Shown here: positions 11,463-21,892 of the stretch, one piece after another
Layout: each line of letters begins with the position of its first letter
Position numbering within the stretch: the first letter of the stretch is position 1
Assembly: GCF_037076345.1 (NCBI RefSeq)
Contig: NZ_AP024702.1
Span: 558,001-622,000 of the forward strand
DNA length: 64,000 nt
Direction: 5' to 3'
Source of the DNA: Haloferula helveola
GTDB taxonomy: Bacteria > Verrucomicrobiota > Verrucomicrobiia > Verrucomicrobiales > Akkermansiaceae
Translations under genes and position numbers: made by a program
Notes under the pieces: model-generated
What the model saw: only the letters and a program-made list of their open reading frames with translations
What the model was told of the DNA's origin: nothing
Database searches by the model: none

Positions 11463-14126
11463 ATGAGTCGCGAGCACGAACGCCTTGCGGAATCCGTCAT
11501 GGCGGATTCTCCCTGGCGCCGTTGGGGTCCTTACCTCAGCGAGCGCCAATGGGGCACCGTGCGCGAGGACTACTCGTCGAGCGGATTCAGCTGGGGCGCC
11601 TTTCCCCATGACCACGCCCGCAAGCGCGCCTACCGCTGGGGCGAAGACGGCCTGCAGGGTTGGAGTGACGCCGAATGCCGCCTTTGCTTCGCACCCGCAC
11701 TCTGGAACGGCAAGGACCCCATTCTCAAGGAGCGCCTCTACGGGTTGGGCGGGCACGAGGGAAACCACGGCGAGGACGTCAAGGAGTGCTACTACTACCT
11801 CGATTCCACTCCTACCCACTCCTACACGAAGGCGCTCTACAAGTATCCCCAGGCCGAGTTCCCTTACGCGCTGCTCCAACAGAAGGCGCTGGCAATGTCC
11901 AGGAAGGACCCGGAACTGGAGTTGGCCGACCTCGGCATCTTCAAGAACGGGCGCTACTTCGATGTGATGCAAGAGGTGGCGAAGCGTTCGCCCAATGACA
12001 TCCTGTGGCGGATCACGGTGACCAATCACGGCCCAAAGGCCTCCGACATCCACGTCCTGCCGACGCTTTGGTTCCGCAACGTCTGGTCATGGGCCGGCAC
12101 CCGTGAGGAACCGATCGCCAAACCGACGATCCAGTACGACAAGGGCTCGGTCCTCGCCCACCACCCCAAACTGGGAAGGTTCCGGTTCCACGTCGACTCG
12201 CCCGACTCGCCCAAGGAACCGCGGTGGCTCTTCACCGAGAACGAAACCAACCACCCGACGGTTTTTGGCATCGCACCCCAGGGCAAATACGTGAAGGACG
12301 GCTTCGACCGCTTCATCGTCCACGGCGAAAAGAAGGCAGTGTCGCCACGCCGCATCGGCACCAAGTCGGCCCCCCACTACAAATTCAAGGTCCCCGCCGG
12401 CGGCTCGGTGACCATCCGCTGCCGGCTTCACGAGCTCACCGACGACAACGGGATCGCGGGACTGGAGGGCTTCGAGGAAACCTTCGAGCAACGGATCGCG
12501 GAGTCGGACGATTTCTACGCACGCATCATCCCCGACGGAGCCACCCCCGAGGAAAAGATGATCTCGCGCCAGGGATACGCCGGACTCCTCTGGACCAAGC
12601 AGTTCTACTACTACGCCATCGACGAATGGCTGAAGGGCGACCGCAACGCCCCGCCCCCTCCGCCGGAACGCATGCGGGGGCGAAACCACGACTGGCGTCA
12701 CTTCCACGCCCGGGACATCCTCTCGATGCCCGACAAGTGGGAGTATCCGTGGTTCGCCGCGTGGGACACGGCCTTCCACATGATCCCGTTCGCGAAGATC
12801 GACCCTTCCTTCGCGAAGCACCAGCTGCTGTTGCTACTACGGGAATGGTACATGCACCCGAACGGCCAACTGCCGGCCTACGAGTGGAATTTCTCCGACG
12901 TCAATCCGCCGGTCCACGCGTGGGCTGTCTGGCGGGTCTACAAAATCGCCGACCCGAAGGGGAACCGCGACATCATCTTCCTCGAACGCTGCTTCCAGAA
13001 GCTGCTCCTGAACTTCACTTGGTGGGTGAACCGCAAGGACACCGCGGGCCGGCACGTGTTCGGCGGCGGCTTCCTCGGCCTCGACAACATCGGGGTCTTC
13101 GACCGCTCCCACGCCCTGCCTGACGGCTCTCACCTTTACCAAGCGGACGGCACCGCGTGGATGGGTGGCTACTGCCTCACGATGCTCACCATGGCACTCG
13201 AACTGGCCGAGCACAATCCGGCCTACGAGGACATCGCGTCGAAGTTCTTCGAGCACTTCGTCAACATCACCGAAGCCATCAATGCCGACGACGACCGCGG
13301 CCTTTGGGACGAGGAGGACGGATTCTACTACGACCAGCTGATCTTCAACGACGGCTCCCCGCCGGTTCCGCTCCGCACCCGCTCGTTGGTCGGTTTGCTG
13401 CCCTTGTGCGCGGTCACCGTGCTGAAGCAGAAACACTTCGAACGCCTTCCGGGGTTCCGGCACCGCGTCGACTGGTTCCTCTCGAAACATCCGGAACTCG
13501 CGCGTTTCCTGAAAGTCCGGCGCATGCCGGGCGAGAAGGGCTCCGGCCGCTGCCTGCTCGCGATTCCGCCTTCGTCCCGACTGCGCAAGTGCCTCGAGCG
13601 GTTGGTTGATCCCGACGAGTTCTTCTCGCTGTTCGGCATCCGGTCGCTTTCCAAGGCCCACGACAAGAAACCGTTCATCTTCGAGCACGCCGGTCGGCGC
13701 AACGAGGTCCGTTACACCCCCGGCGAGTCGGACACCGACATGTTCGGCGGCAACTCGAACTGGCGCGGCCCGATCTGGTTTCCCACAAACTACCTCATCA
13801 TCGAGGCACTCGAGCGTTATCACTATTTCTACGGTGACTCCTTCACCATCGAGTTCCCGAAGGGCTCGGGCCGTCAGGCCAATCTGCACGAAATTGCTGT
13901 AGAGCTCTCGGAGCGCCTGATGGGGCTATTCAAGGGCGACAAAGACGGGCGCCGCCCCTGCTTCGGCGACGCCCACCGTTACGCCGACGATCCTTCGTGG
14001 CAGAACCTGCTGCTCTTCCACGAGTACTTCCATGCCGAAACCGGCGAAGGACTCGGTGCCTCCCACCAGACCGGATGGACCTCGCTGGTCGTCCGGCTGA
14101 TCCGCGAACAACGCGAGCGCCGGTAA
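11463..14126 (+). CDS. GH63-like (MGH1-type) glucosidase
   Basis: 887 residues with no signal peptide, so probably cytoplasmic. Sequence features match bacterial proteins of the GH63/MGH1 six-hairpin glycosidase group: WGTVREDYSSSG and WSDAECRLCFAPALWN near the N-terminus, WDTAFHMIPFAKIDP around the first catalytic acid, QLPAYEWNFSDVNPPVHAW, and the C-terminal FGGNSNWRGPIWFPTNYLI segment. Such enzymes act on alpha-glucosidic or mannosyl-glycerate type substrates; the exact substrate cannot be read. It stands alone between a terminator upstream and the convergent YyaL-type gene, from whose stop it is separated by no spacer. Confidence 0.8.
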   Translation: MSREHERLAESVMADSPWRRWGPYLSERQWGTVREDYSSSGFSWGAFPHDHARKRAYRWGEDGLQGWSDAECRLCFAPALWNGKDPILKERLYGLGGHEGNHGEDVKECYYYLDSTPTHSYTKALYKYPQAEFPYALLQQKALAMSRKDPELELADLGIFKNGRYFDVMQEVAKRSPNDILWRITVTNHGPKASDIHVLPTLWFRNVWSWAGTREEPIAKPTIQYDKGSVLAHHPKLGRFRFHVDSPDSPKEPRWLFTENETNHPTVFGIAPQGKYVKDGFDRFIVHGEKKAVSPRRIGTKSAPHYKFKVPAGGSVTIRCRLHELTDDNGIAGLEGFEETFEQRIAESDDFYARIIPDGATPEEKMISRQGYAGLLWTKQFYYYAIDEWLKGDRNAPPPPPERMRGRNHDWRHFHARDILSMPDKWEYPWFAAWDTAFHMIPFAKIDPSFAKHQLLLLLREWYMHPNGQLPAYEWNFSDVNPPVHAWAVWRVYKIADPKGNRDIIFLERCFQKLLLNFTWWVNRKDTAGRHVFGGGFLGLDNIGVFDRSHALPDGSHLYQADGTAWMGGYCLTMLTMALELAEHNPAYEDIASKFFEHFVNITEAINADDDRGLWDEEDGFYYDQLIFNDGSPPVPLRTRSLVGLLPLCAVTVLKQKHFERLPGFRHRVDWFLSKHPELARFLKVRRMPGEKGSGRCLLAIPPSSRLRKCLERLVDPDEFFSLFGIRSLSKAHDKKPFIFEHAGRRNEVRYTPGESDTDMFGGNSNWRGPIWFPTNYLIIEALERYHYFYGDSFTIEFPKGSGRQANLHEIAVELSERLMGLFKGDKDGRRPCFGDAHRYADDPSWQNLLLFHEYFHAETGEGLGASHQTGWTSLVVRLIREQRERR

Positions 14127-16139
14127 TCAAGGTGCCGGCCACGGCCGGCATGCCTCACCTTCACAGGCAACGATCTCACCTGGCCCGAGTGACCTCGTCC
14201 AGACGGCGGTCGGAAGAAATGCCTGTCGGGCCCTCTCGGCCAGCGATGCATCCAACTCGCCGCGGGCTTCCATTTTCACAACGCCGCGCAACCACGAGTC
14301 ATACGCCCCGACCAGAACCGGACACGTGAAGCCCTGCTTGGACAGCCGGGTCGAGCCCGCTCGTAGGATCGACTCGGCGCGGCGACCGAAATCGGCATCG
14401 CCGGTCAATGCCTCCAGATCCAACAGGTTTCGCGCCGCCACATGCGTCGGCGCGGGCTCGGCACCATCGTAGTCTTCGACAAAAGCCATCAGGGTTTCGC
14501 CGCCAAGCTCGGAACGCATCGCGTAGCCGACCCTTTCGGAATCCCAAAAGCGGTCATCGAGCTCACGCTGCAGCTCCATTGCCCACTCCAGCCAGCGCGA
14601 TCCCTGCTCCAGCGAGTTCAGTTCGAGAAGCCCGGAGATCAGGAAAGCGTAGTCCGCCGGAAATGCGGGAACCTCTCCCGCACGCCCTCGCCAGGTTCTC
14701 AGCATTGTTCCGTTCCCCCGCAGGTTCCGCTCGATAAACTCCGCCGCCGCCACGGCGGCCTGCTCGAGGTCGTCACGACCAAGCACCCGTGCCCCCCTGG
14801 CGAGCGCGGCAATCATCAGACCGTTCCACGCGGTGATGATCTTGTCGTCCCGATGCGGAAGAGGACGTTTCGATCTAGCCTCCAGAAGAATCTTCCGGCT
14901 CCGCTCCAACGACGCGCGAACTTCCTCCGGCTCCATCTCGAATCGTTCACCCAGCAGGGCATCAGGGGCGGCCCGGAACAAGGTGTTCTGCCCTTCAAGT
15001 TCGCCGTGCGGATCACTCTCCGGCCTCGCATTCCCCTCCGCCTCAGCGCCATAGGCAGCACAGAACAAAGCCGCCGCCTTCGGATCCAACAGGGACGAGA
15101 TTTCCGTAGCCTCCCATGTCCAGTAGGCACCCTCACGTTTGGGACCTCCAGCGGCAGGCTCACTGTCGGCATCCTCAGCCGCGTGGAACGCGTCGCCGTC
15201 GTCGCGAAGGTCGCGCAGCACGTATTCGAAGACCCCCTCGGCAACCTCACGGAAAAGCGGCTCACCTGTCACCTGCCACGCATCCAGGTAGAGCAAAGCG
15301 ATCTGGCCCTGGTCGTAGAGCATCTTCTCGTAGTGCGGAACGTGCCAGAAACGATCGACCGAGTAGCGGTGAAAGCCGCCGGCGAGGTGGTCGTGCATCC
15401 CTCCCGCCGCCATCGCCCTCAGCGTGCGCTCGACCATCTGCAGGCAGGCACCACCTTCGTCGGTCTCCGGACCGAAGCGCTCCGAAAGCTGCAGAAGCAG
15501 ACGCGGCACGACAGGACGGGGAAATTTCGGCGCCCCACCCCAGCCGCCCCAGTCGGGGTCGAACATCGCCTCGCAGCGGTCGATGAAGTCCCCAAACACC
15601 TTCTCCCCCGGCAACCCGCGAACCACGGCATCCGGCGTACTTTCCTTGCGCAGGTGCTCCATCAGCCGCGACGCGCTCGCCTCCATCTTCTGCCGGTCCT
15701 CCCGCCACAGCCGGCCCAGTTCGGCACATAGCCGGGGAAATCCCGCGCGACCGTAGCGGTCCTCGGGCGGGAAATACGTTCCACCGACCACCGGGCGTCC
15801 GTCCGGAGTCAGCCACACGCTCATCGGCCAGCCACCCTGCCCGGTCGTCGCCTGAACGAAGGCCATGTAGGTCGCGTCGATGTCGGGCCGTTCCTCACGA
15901 TCCACCTTCACGCACACGAAGTGCTCGTTCATCACCGCCGCGATCGCCTCGTTCTCGAAACTCTCGCGCTCCATCACGTGACACCAGTGGCAAGTCGAGT
16001 AGCCGACCGACAGGAACACCAATTTGTCGTCCCGTCTGGCCGTCTCGAACGCGGCCTCGTTCCAAGGCACCCAATCGACCGGATTGTCCTTGTGCTGGAG
16101 CAGGTAGGGAGAAGTTTCGTTCGCCAACGCGTTCGGCAT
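14127..16139 (-). CDS. YyaL-type thioredoxin-domain protein (DUF255)
   Basis: 670 residues from the ATG at 16139, which begins the family's typical [21 protein letters not shown] segment. A thioredoxin-like domain (about 1-160) carries Cys50 and Cys53 in [14 protein letters not shown]; the rest is an alpha/alpha toroid related to six-hairpin glycosidases (for example [21 protein letters not shown] and AEDADSEP). Length and order agree with bacterial YyaL and animal SPATA20. The molecular function of the family is not established. Its stop codon abuts that of the convergent GH63-like gene. The frame is open upstream to 16355, but that part lies past the conserved start. Confidence 0.88.
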   Translation of the reverse strand: MPNALANETSPYLLQHKDNPVDWVPWNEAAFETARRDDKLVFLSVGYSTCHWCHVMERESFENEAIAAVMNEHFVCVKVDREERPDIDATYMAFVQATTGQGGWPMSVWLTPDGRPVVGGTYFPPEDRYGRAGFPRLCAELGRLWREDRQKMEASASRLMEHLRKESTPDAVVRGLPGEKVFGDFIDRCEAMFDPDWGGWGGAPKFPRPVVPRLLLQLSERFGPETDEGGACLQMVERTLRAMAAGGMHDHLAGGFHRYSVDRFWHVPHYEKMLYDQGQIALLYLDAWQVTGEPLFREVAEGVFEYVLRDLRDDGDAFHAAEDADSEPAAGGPKREGAYWTWEATEISSLLDPKAAALFCAAYGAEAEGNARPESDPHGELEGQNTLFRAAPDALLGERFEMEPEEVRASLERSRKILLEARSKRPLPHRDDKIITAWNGLMIAALARGARVLGRDDLEQAAVAAAEFIERNLRGNGTMLRTWRGRAGEVPAFPADYAFLISGLLELNSLEQGSRWLEWAMELQRELDDRFWDSERVGYAMRSELGGETLMAFVEDYDGAEPAPTHVAARNLLDLEALTGDADFGRRAESILRAGSTRLSKQGFTCPVLVGAYDSWLRGVVKMEARGELDASLAERARQAFLPTAVWTRSLGPGEIVACEGEACRPWPAP

Positions 16140-16194
16140 GGGCCGACCCTGTAGCGGGATCACCGGGATGTCGCCCGAAAACCCGGCGATCCAC

Positions 16195-17097
16195 TCATTC
16201 GAAGGGCAACTTGCCTTCGCCGCGCGCCGGAATCTCACCGTAACCACCGGGCTTCTCGAAAACGCGCACGTAGTCGATCTGCATCTCGGCGGGAAATGAC
16301 GTGGACGCATCGGGATTGCCGAGAAATTGCCCGCCCACCGCGAGATTGATGACAAGATGGAACGGCTTGTCGAACGGCGCCGGCCAGGGATTCAGATCCG
16401 CCGCCGACTTCGGCTGCTCGCCACCCTTCGAGCCACTCCACCAGAATTGCTTGGTCGAGAACTTCTTGCCATCCACGAACCAACGGATCTCTCCCGGCTC
16501 CCATTCGACCGAGTAGGTGTGGAAGCCGTCAATGCCTTCGCCCTCCGGAAACTCATGCTCGCCGCCGGAGTGGACGTTCGCAGGCCACTTGCCGCCGTAG
16601 TGGATCGTCCCGAGCACCTTGCCCGGCTCCTGGCCACGGGCCTCCATGATGTCGATCTCGCCCGATGCCGCCCAGCCGCCGTACGGATTGTCATCCGGAA
16701 GCATCCAGATCGCCGGCCACAACCCCTGCCCTTTCGGCAATTTGGCGCGAACCTCGAACCTGCCGTAGCACTGTGAAAAGAGCGGCTTGCCGTCGCGGGT
16801 CATCGTCCTCAGCCGGGCCGACGTGTAGCCGCAGCCGTGGAGCGATTCCTTCCTCGCGGTGATCACCAGTTTGCCGTCGCGCACCGCCGCATTGTCCTCG
16901 GTGTAGTACTGCAACTCGTTGTTGCCCCAGCCATGGATCCACTGGTTGGCATCGTAGTTGAAGAAACCGTTGCCGATCTGGAAGCCCCACTTCTTCGGAT
17001 CGACCTCCGTCCCCTCAAACTCGTCGGACCACACCAGTTTCCATTCCTCGGCATGCAGCGGCAGCAGGACGAAGAAGAGAAGCAGGAGATGTTTCAT
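16195..17097 (-). CDS. Exported GH16 endo-beta-glucanase (laminarinase type)
   Basis: 300 residues from the ATG at 17097, which opens a clean signal peptide ([15 protein letters not shown]). The GH16 jelly-roll is recognisable: [17 protein letters not shown] near the start, [10 protein letters not shown] and [20 protein letters not shown], and the catalytic ExDxxE motif GEIDIME (Glu147 nucleophile, Asp149, Glu152 acid/base). The form ExDIME with a preceding GWAASG is typical of beta-1,3- or 1,3-1,4-glucanases, so a laminarin- or lichenan-type substrate is likely. It is in the same direction as the downstream YyaL-type gene (55 bases) and 19 bases downstream of the cysteine desulfurase, without functional link that I can see. 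Confidence 0.92.
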   Translation of the reverse strand: MKHLLLLFFVLLPLHAEEWKLVWSDEFEGTEVDPKKWGFQIGNGFFNYDANQWIHGWGNNELQYYTEDNAAVRDGKLVITARKESLHGCGYTSARLRTMTRDGKPLFSQCYGRFEVRAKLPKGQGLWPAIWMLPDDNPYGGWAASGEIDIMEARGQEPGKVLGTIHYGGKWPANVHSGGEHEFPEGEGIDGFHTYSVEWEPGEIRWFVDGKKFSTKQFWWSGSKGGEQPKSAADLNPWPAPFDKPFHLVINLAVGGQFLGNPDASTSFPAEMQIDYVRVFEKPGGYGEIPARGEGKLPFE

Positions 17098-17116
17098 GAA
17101 TCCGAGGGATGACTCT

Positions 17117-18304
17117 TCACGAATAGATCGCCACCGGTCCGGTGTTGCCACCCTGAACCCGGCGCAGCTTCTCCACCGAGACGATCAGGTCGGTTGCAGC
17201 CCTCTCAGCCTCCTCCTCGGTGGTCATGTGGGAGAAACCGAAGCGCAGGCTGCTCTTCGCCTTCGCGTCGGAGAAGCCCATCGCCTTCTGGACATGGGAT
17301 GGCTTCATCTTTCCCGTCATACAGGCGCTCCCCGCCGAACATGCGACGCCCTTGTCGTCGAGCAGGATCAACAGGCCCGCCGCTTCGCACCCCTCGAAGG
17401 ACAAATGGGTGGTATTCGGCAACCGGTGGATCAGATCCCCGTTGACCGTGACACCCTTCAAACCCTCGACCACCCGCTCTTCGAAGAGATCACGAAGTTT
17501 GCCGGTCACCCGACCATGAGGATCGTGCTCCAACCTCAGTCGCGCCAACTCCGCCGCCTTGCCCAACCCCACGATACCGGCAACATTCTCGGTTCCGCTC
17601 CGTCGGTCGGACTCCTGACCGCCACCCCGGACCATCGGCTCGAAGCGGCAGCCGCTGCGGATGAACAACGCGCCGACCCCCTTCGGCCCGTGAAACTTAT
17701 GGCCGCTGAGCGAAAGGAAATCGACCGGCACCTCCCGGACGTCGACCGGGATCTTACCCACCGCCTGGATCGCATCGGTATGGAATGCCAGACCGCTCTC
17801 CTTGGCATGGATCAGGGCATCCGCCACCGGTTGGATGGTCCCGGTCTCGTTATTCGCCCACATCAGCGATGCGAAACCGCCACCCTCGCGTGCCGCGCGG
17901 CAGGCCGACGAAAAGGCATCGAGATCCAATCTGGCGCCGGCATCCACCGGGCAGCGCTCAACCGCGTATCCGACATCCTCGAAGGTCTGCACCGGTTTGA
18001 GCACCGCACTGTGCTCGATGACCGAGGTCACCACGCGACCGGTCTTCCGCCCCACCCAGCGGGCGAGCCACTTGAGCGCCATGTTGGTGCTCTCGGTCCC
18101 GCCGCCCGTGAACACGATCTCGTCCGGCTCCGCACCAATCAGCGCGGCGACCTGTTCACGGGCCGCCTCGATCGCCTTCCTCGCCTCCTTGGCACCGGCA
18201 TACGAGGCGTTCGGATTGCAGAACTTCTCGGTCATCCACGGCATCATCGCCTCCACCACTCCCGGTGACATCGGGGTGGTCGCATTGGAATCGAGATAGA
18301 TCAC
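17117..18304 (-). CDS. Cysteine desulfurase (NifS/IscS family)
   Basis: 395 residues, PLP-dependent. YLDSNATTPMSP at the N-terminus, TGGGTESTNMAL, the PLP-binding lysine in SLSGHKFHGPKG (Lys203), GGGQESDRRSGTENV and the catalytic cysteine in CSAGSACMTG (Cys328) are all present. It removes sulfur from L-cysteine for iron-sulfur cluster or tRNA thiolation pathways. No iscU, iscA or mnmA gene is adjacent, so its partner cannot be inferred. The upstream gap to the divergent photolyase carries one copy of a dispersed repeat (18356-18381). Confidence 0.95.
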   Translation of the reverse strand: MIYLDSNATTPMSPGVVEAMMPWMTEKFCNPNASYAGAKEARKAIEAAREQVAALIGAEPDEIVFTGGGTESTNMALKWLARWVGRKTGRVVTSVIEHSAVLKPVQTFEDVGYAVERCPVDAGARLDLDAFSSACRAAREGGGFASLMWANNETGTIQPVADALIHAKESGLAFHTDAIQAVGKIPVDVREVPVDFLSLSGHKFHGPKGVGALFIRSGCRFEPMVRGGGQESDRRSGTENVAGIVGLGKAAELARLRLEHDPHGRVTGKLRDLFEERVVEGLKGVTVNGDLIHRLPNTTHLSFEGCEAAGLLILLDDKGVACSAGSACMTGKMKPSHVQKAMGFSDAKAKSSLRFGFSHMTTEEEAERAATDLIVSVEKLRRVQGGNTGPVAIYS

Positions 18305-18355
18305 GGCCGGAGCCTAGGGTGGTCTCCCGACATCATCAAGCGGCCTGCTCCAGTG

Positions 18356-18381
18356 GTTTGTAGTTCCGCCTTCAGGCGGCC
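18356..18381. repeat. Dispersed palindromic repeat, copy A (single arm)
   Basis: The segment GTTTGTAGTTCCGCCTTCAG and the following GCGGCC match the arms of the larger inverted repeats at 23747-23822 and 40826-40953. It contains the small hairpin CCGCCTTCAGGCGG. Only one arm is present here, in the divergent region between the desulfurase and photolyase genes. Confidence 0.7.
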
Positions 18382-18457
18382 CCAGGTGTCCAGCTCCCCC
18401 CCCGGAAACGCACCGGATTGCCTCTGGACACGCCGCATTCCGAAACTACCCCTGCCC

Positions 18458-19999
18458 ATGCGCCACCTTATCGTCATCCTCGGGGACCAGCTCGACCACG
18501 AAAGCCCCGCCCTGACCGATGCCGACCCGAAACAGGACCGGATCTGGATGGCGGAAGCGTCGGAGGAATCCACTCATGTCCCGTCGCACAAACAGCGTAT
18601 CGCGCTGTTCCTCTCCGCCATGCGACATCACCGCGAGTGGCTGGAGAAACAAGGCTACCATGTCGACTACACCCAACTCGACGCACCGGACCACTCGGGC
18701 ACCTTGTCCGGCGAGCTGACCAAGACGATCGAAAAGCATTGCCCCGCAAAGGTGATCATGGTCGAGCCCGGCGAGTGGCGGGTGAGGAAGTCTCTCGAGG
18801 GATGCTGTGCGAGATTGGGCACCGATCTCGAGATCCGCACTGACACCCACTTCCTTTCGACGGTCGATGACTTCCGCAAACACGCCGAAGGACGGAAATC
18901 GCTGCGGATGGAGTATTTCTACCGCGAGATGCGCAAACGCCACGGTGTCCTGATGGACGGCAACCAGCCGGAAGGTGGCGATTGGAACTACGACAAGGAG
19001 AACCGGAAGAGCTTCGGCAAGGCCGGCCCCGGGGAGATTCCCACCCCCACCGAGTCGCGCCCCGACACCATCACCGAGGAGGTTGTCGAACTCGTCAAGA
19101 AAACCTTCCCCGATCATCCCGGCTCCCTCGAATCCTTCAACTGGCCGGTCACTCGACGCTCCGCCTTGGCCCAGCTTCGCTCGTTCATCGAAGAGAGGCT
19201 GCCCAACTTCGGCGATCATCAGGACGCGATGTGGACGGACGAACCCTTCCTCAACCACTCGCTGATCTCCTCATCCCTCAATCTGAAACTCCTCCACCCC
19301 AGGGAAGTGATCGAGGCGGCGGAAAGCGCCTACCGCGACGGCAAGACTCCGCTCGCGGCGACCGAAGGATTCATCCGTCAGATCCTCGGCTGGCGGGAAT
19401 ATGTCCGCGGAATCTACTGGCTCCACATGCCGGACTACATCGAACGCAATGCGCTCGATGCAGGGGAATCGCTGCCCGACTTCTATTGGGATGGCAACAC
19501 CGAGATGAACTGCCTGCGTCAGGCGATCGGCCAGACCCTGGAGCACGGATACGCCCATCACATCCAGCGCCTGATGGTCACCGGACTCTACGCAATGCTG
19601 CTCGGGGTCGATCCCCGGAAGGTCCACGAGTGGTATCTCTGCATCTACGTCGATGCCGTCGAGTGGGTCGAGCTTCCGAACACCCTCGGAATGTCGCAGT
19701 TCGCCGACGGCGCCGCGATGGCCTCCAAGCCCTACTGCGCCACTGGCAAATACATCCAGCGGATGAGCAACTACTGCTCTGGATGCCGCTTTGATCCGGC
19801 GAAGCGGACGGGCGACGACGCCTGCCCGTTCACCACCCTCTACTGGGACTTCCTCATCCGCAACGAGTCACGCCTCCAAGGCAATCAGCGGATGACGATG
19901 CAGCTCAGGAATCTGGAACGGATCGACTCCGAGACGAAGGAAGAGATTAGTGATGCCGCCGATCGAATCCGGAAGAACGGAGGATGCCCGACGAGCTGA
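18458..19999 (+). CDS. phrB: Iron-sulfur cryptochrome/(6-4) photolyase (PhrB type)
   Basis: 513 residues. The N-terminus RHLIVILGDQLDHESPAL and the middle and C-terminal helical FAD domain fit the FeS-BCP class of bacterial photolyases. Four cysteines expected to bind a [4Fe-4S] cluster are at 352, 440, 443 and 456 (in MNCLRQ, YCSGC and DACPF); this spacing equals that of Agrobacterium PhrB (350, 438, 441, 454), offset by two. PhrB enzymes repair (6-4) photoproducts with light and bind a lumazine-type antenna. FAD-pocket helices are visible around GFIRQILGWREYVRGIYW and LEHGYAHHIQRLMVTG. The ATG at 18458 starts the conserved N-terminus; the frame extends a little upstream without similarity. 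Confidence 0.92.
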   Translation: MRHLIVILGDQLDHESPALTDADPKQDRIWMAEASEESTHVPSHKQRIALFLSAMRHHREWLEKQGYHVDYTQLDAPDHSGTLSGELTKTIEKHCPAKVIMVEPGEWRVRKSLEGCCARLGTDLEIRTDTHFLSTVDDFRKHAEGRKSLRMEYFYREMRKRHGVLMDGNQPEGGDWNYDKENRKSFGKAGPGEIPTPTESRPDTITEEVVELVKKTFPDHPGSLESFNWPVTRRSALAQLRSFIEERLPNFGDHQDAMWTDEPFLNHSLISSSLNLKLLHPREVIEAAESAYRDGKTPLAATEGFIRQILGWREYVRGIYWLHMPDYIERNALDAGESLPDFYWDGNTEMNCLRQAIGQTLEHGYAHHIQRLMVTGLYAMLLGVDPRKVHEWYLCIYVDAVEWVELPNTLGMSQFADGAAMASKPYCATGKYIQRMSNYCSGCRFDPAKRTGDDACPFTTLYWDFLIRNESRLQGNQRMTMQLRNLERIDSETKEEISDAADRIRKNGGCPTS

Positions 20000-20233
20000 C
20001 CAACCCTCCAACCGAGCGCCTTCGAGAGGCTCCGTCAACATTGCCACTTCCGCGTCACCAACTCGTCACTTCCGGACGCCCCCGGAACCACTAGAAGCGA
20101 CGTAATTGCCACGTGAGAATTTCGCCACAACGAAAAGGATGCGGCCTGAATCCGGAAATGATGCATGACGACCGACGCGCGTGGGCACCCCGCCCGCATC
20201 CCCGTCGAACAAACCAACAATGCTTCATTCCGA

Positions 20234-21748
20234 ATGAAAACTTCCATCCGCACCCAGCTCGCCCTTACGGCAGCTCTCGTCGGCACCGCGGCTGCGGGCA
20301 CCGACACCTGGTTCACCCCGCTCACCGAGTCGGCCCTCGTCGTTCCCCCGAACGGTCTTGAGGAACTCGCCTCGCCGTGGGTCACCCCGACCGGCATCAG
20401 CCAGAAGAATGCCGTCAGCATGCGCGAGGTCGAGGACGCAGTCCTCAGCCCGCTTCAGTCGATTGTCCGGGTTCCCGGCCTCGGCACCAGCGCGTCGATG
20501 TTCGACATGCTTGCCTACGATCCGAGTGGCGAATTCCTCTTCATCCCTCACGAGACCTTCGTCGGCGCCGGTGTCACCCGCTACAGCGTCTACGACAACT
20601 CCTGCGAAGTTCTCTTCAGTGGCGACGGCACCGGCAACTGGGCCAACGACTACGGCGCCTTCGATCCCTGCCGCTTCACTCCGAACGGCACCCTTTTCCT
20701 CGCTGAGGAGTGGTCCGGCCTCGGCCGCGTCGTCGAGGTGATGAACCCCTTCGCCCCCGCCGACCAGATCCAGACCCGCGTGCTCACCAACTTCCCCCGC
20801 GTGTCCCACGAAGGCATCAACTTCTCGAAGAAGTTCGACGACACCATCTACTTCGTCGATGAGGACCGCGCCGGCTCGATCTACAAGTTCGTGATGGCCA
20901 CCCCCGGCGACTACACCGTCGGCCAGACCTTCGTGCTCGTCGTGGATGCCTTTCTTGGCGATCCCTCGGTCAACGCCCCGACCGGTTGGACTCCCGACCG
21001 GATCGGTTCCGCCACGTGGGTTCCCCTGACCGACGCTACCGGCACCCCGCTTCCGGGCATTCCCGACCCGACCGTCGATCCCGGCCGCGCCGGCCGTGGC
21101 GCCGCTGACGCCGCAGGCGGCACCCCTTACCGCCGTCCGGAGGACATGGCCGTCGGCAAGCTCGCCAATGGCAACGAGGTGATCTACTTCACCGCGACTG
21201 AAGAGCAGACGGTCTACTCGGTCGAGATGCTCGAGAACCGCCCGGGCAACAGCCAAGGCAAGGGTCACCAGAAGGGCCACAAGGGCCATAATGACGGCCC
21301 TTCCGGAGCAGCGATTGTGCGTGTGTTCGCCAGCGAGACCAGCACCCCGAAAAACGTCGGCTTCGATCCGACCACCGGTGTCATCAATTCGCCGGACAAC
21401 CTGTCGATCGATGCCCTCGGCAACATCTACATCATCGAAGATGCTCCGAATGGCGCTCCTGGAGGTGGCGACATCTGGTTCGTCCGCGACACCGACAACG
21501 ACGGTGTCGGCGAGTCGGTTGACCACTTCATGACCATCCAGGTCGACGGCGCGGAAGCCACCGGCATGATTTGGAACCCCGTCATCAAGAGCGAGTTCGC
21601 GGTCTGCGTCCAGCACCCGGACAGCACCAACCTCGACAACGTTCCGAACGGATTCGGTGACGCGGTCTGGATCTTCAACGTGACCCCGATCCCGAATCAG
21701 GAATTCGTCGAGCAGCTCGACGCCGCCGAGGCTCCATTCGGCGAATGA
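20234..21748 (+). CDS. Exported PhoX-like protein (DUF839)
   Basis: 504 residues from the ATG at 20234, opening a signal peptide (KTSIRTQLALTAALVGTAAAG). The core resembles DUF839/PhoX beta-propellers: MLAYDPSGEFLFIPHET, GTLFLAEEWSGLGRVVEV, SHEGINF and GVINSPDNLSIDALGNIYIIED. Classical PhoX is a calcium/iron alkaline phosphatase; whether all its metal ligands are kept here is not clear, so enzyme activity is uncertain. A low-complexity insertion rich in Gly, Lys and His (residues about 337-356, KGHQKGHKGH) interrupts the propeller. It is followed by a strong terminator and then a diheme cytochrome gene. Confidence 0.8.
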   Translation: MKTSIRTQLALTAALVGTAAAGTDTWFTPLTESALVVPPNGLEELASPWVTPTGISQKNAVSMREVEDAVLSPLQSIVRVPGLGTSASMFDMLAYDPSGEFLFIPHETFVGAGVTRYSVYDNSCEVLFSGDGTGNWANDYGAFDPCRFTPNGTLFLAEEWSGLGRVVEVMNPFAPADQIQTRVLTNFPRVSHEGINFSKKFDDTIYFVDEDRAGSIYKFVMATPGDYTVGQTFVLVVDAFLGDPSVNAPTGWTPDRIGSATWVPLTDATGTPLPGIPDPTVDPGRAGRGAADAAGGTPYRRPEDMAVGKLANGNEVIYFTATEEQTVYSVEMLENRPGNSQGKGHQKGHKGHNDGPSGAAIVRVFASETSTPKNVGFDPTTGVINSPDNLSIDALGNIYIIEDAPNGAPGGGDIWFVRDTDNDGVGESVDHFMTIQVDGAEATGMIWNPVIKSEFAVCVQHPDSTNLDNVPNGFGDAVWIFNVTPIPNQEFVEQLDAAEAPFGE

Positions 21749-21775
21749 TTCTGACTTTCGTTTGAGTTCGATACC

Positions 21776-21815
21776 TCGGGGGCGGGTCGCGAGACCCGCC
21801 CCCGTTCTCTCTTCA
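21776..21815 (+). terminator. Rho-independent terminator
   Basis: A perfect 11-bp GC-rich stem (21778-21788 with 21793-21803) with a GCGA loop, followed by a moderately T-rich stretch, 30 bases after the PhoX-like gene. Confidence 0.85.
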
Positions 21816-21892
21816 CCCGCTCCTGTTTCGAAATCGTTGCAGCTCCCGGATTCCCGATACCGCAACTCCTTTCGGAAGTTCCTCCGCGTCCC

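Noticed and set aside
9728..11500. 590-residue frame opposite the choice-of-anchor I gene
   Set aside because: Repetitive Val/Asp/Arg composition without domains; the plus strand carries a signal peptide and family motifs.
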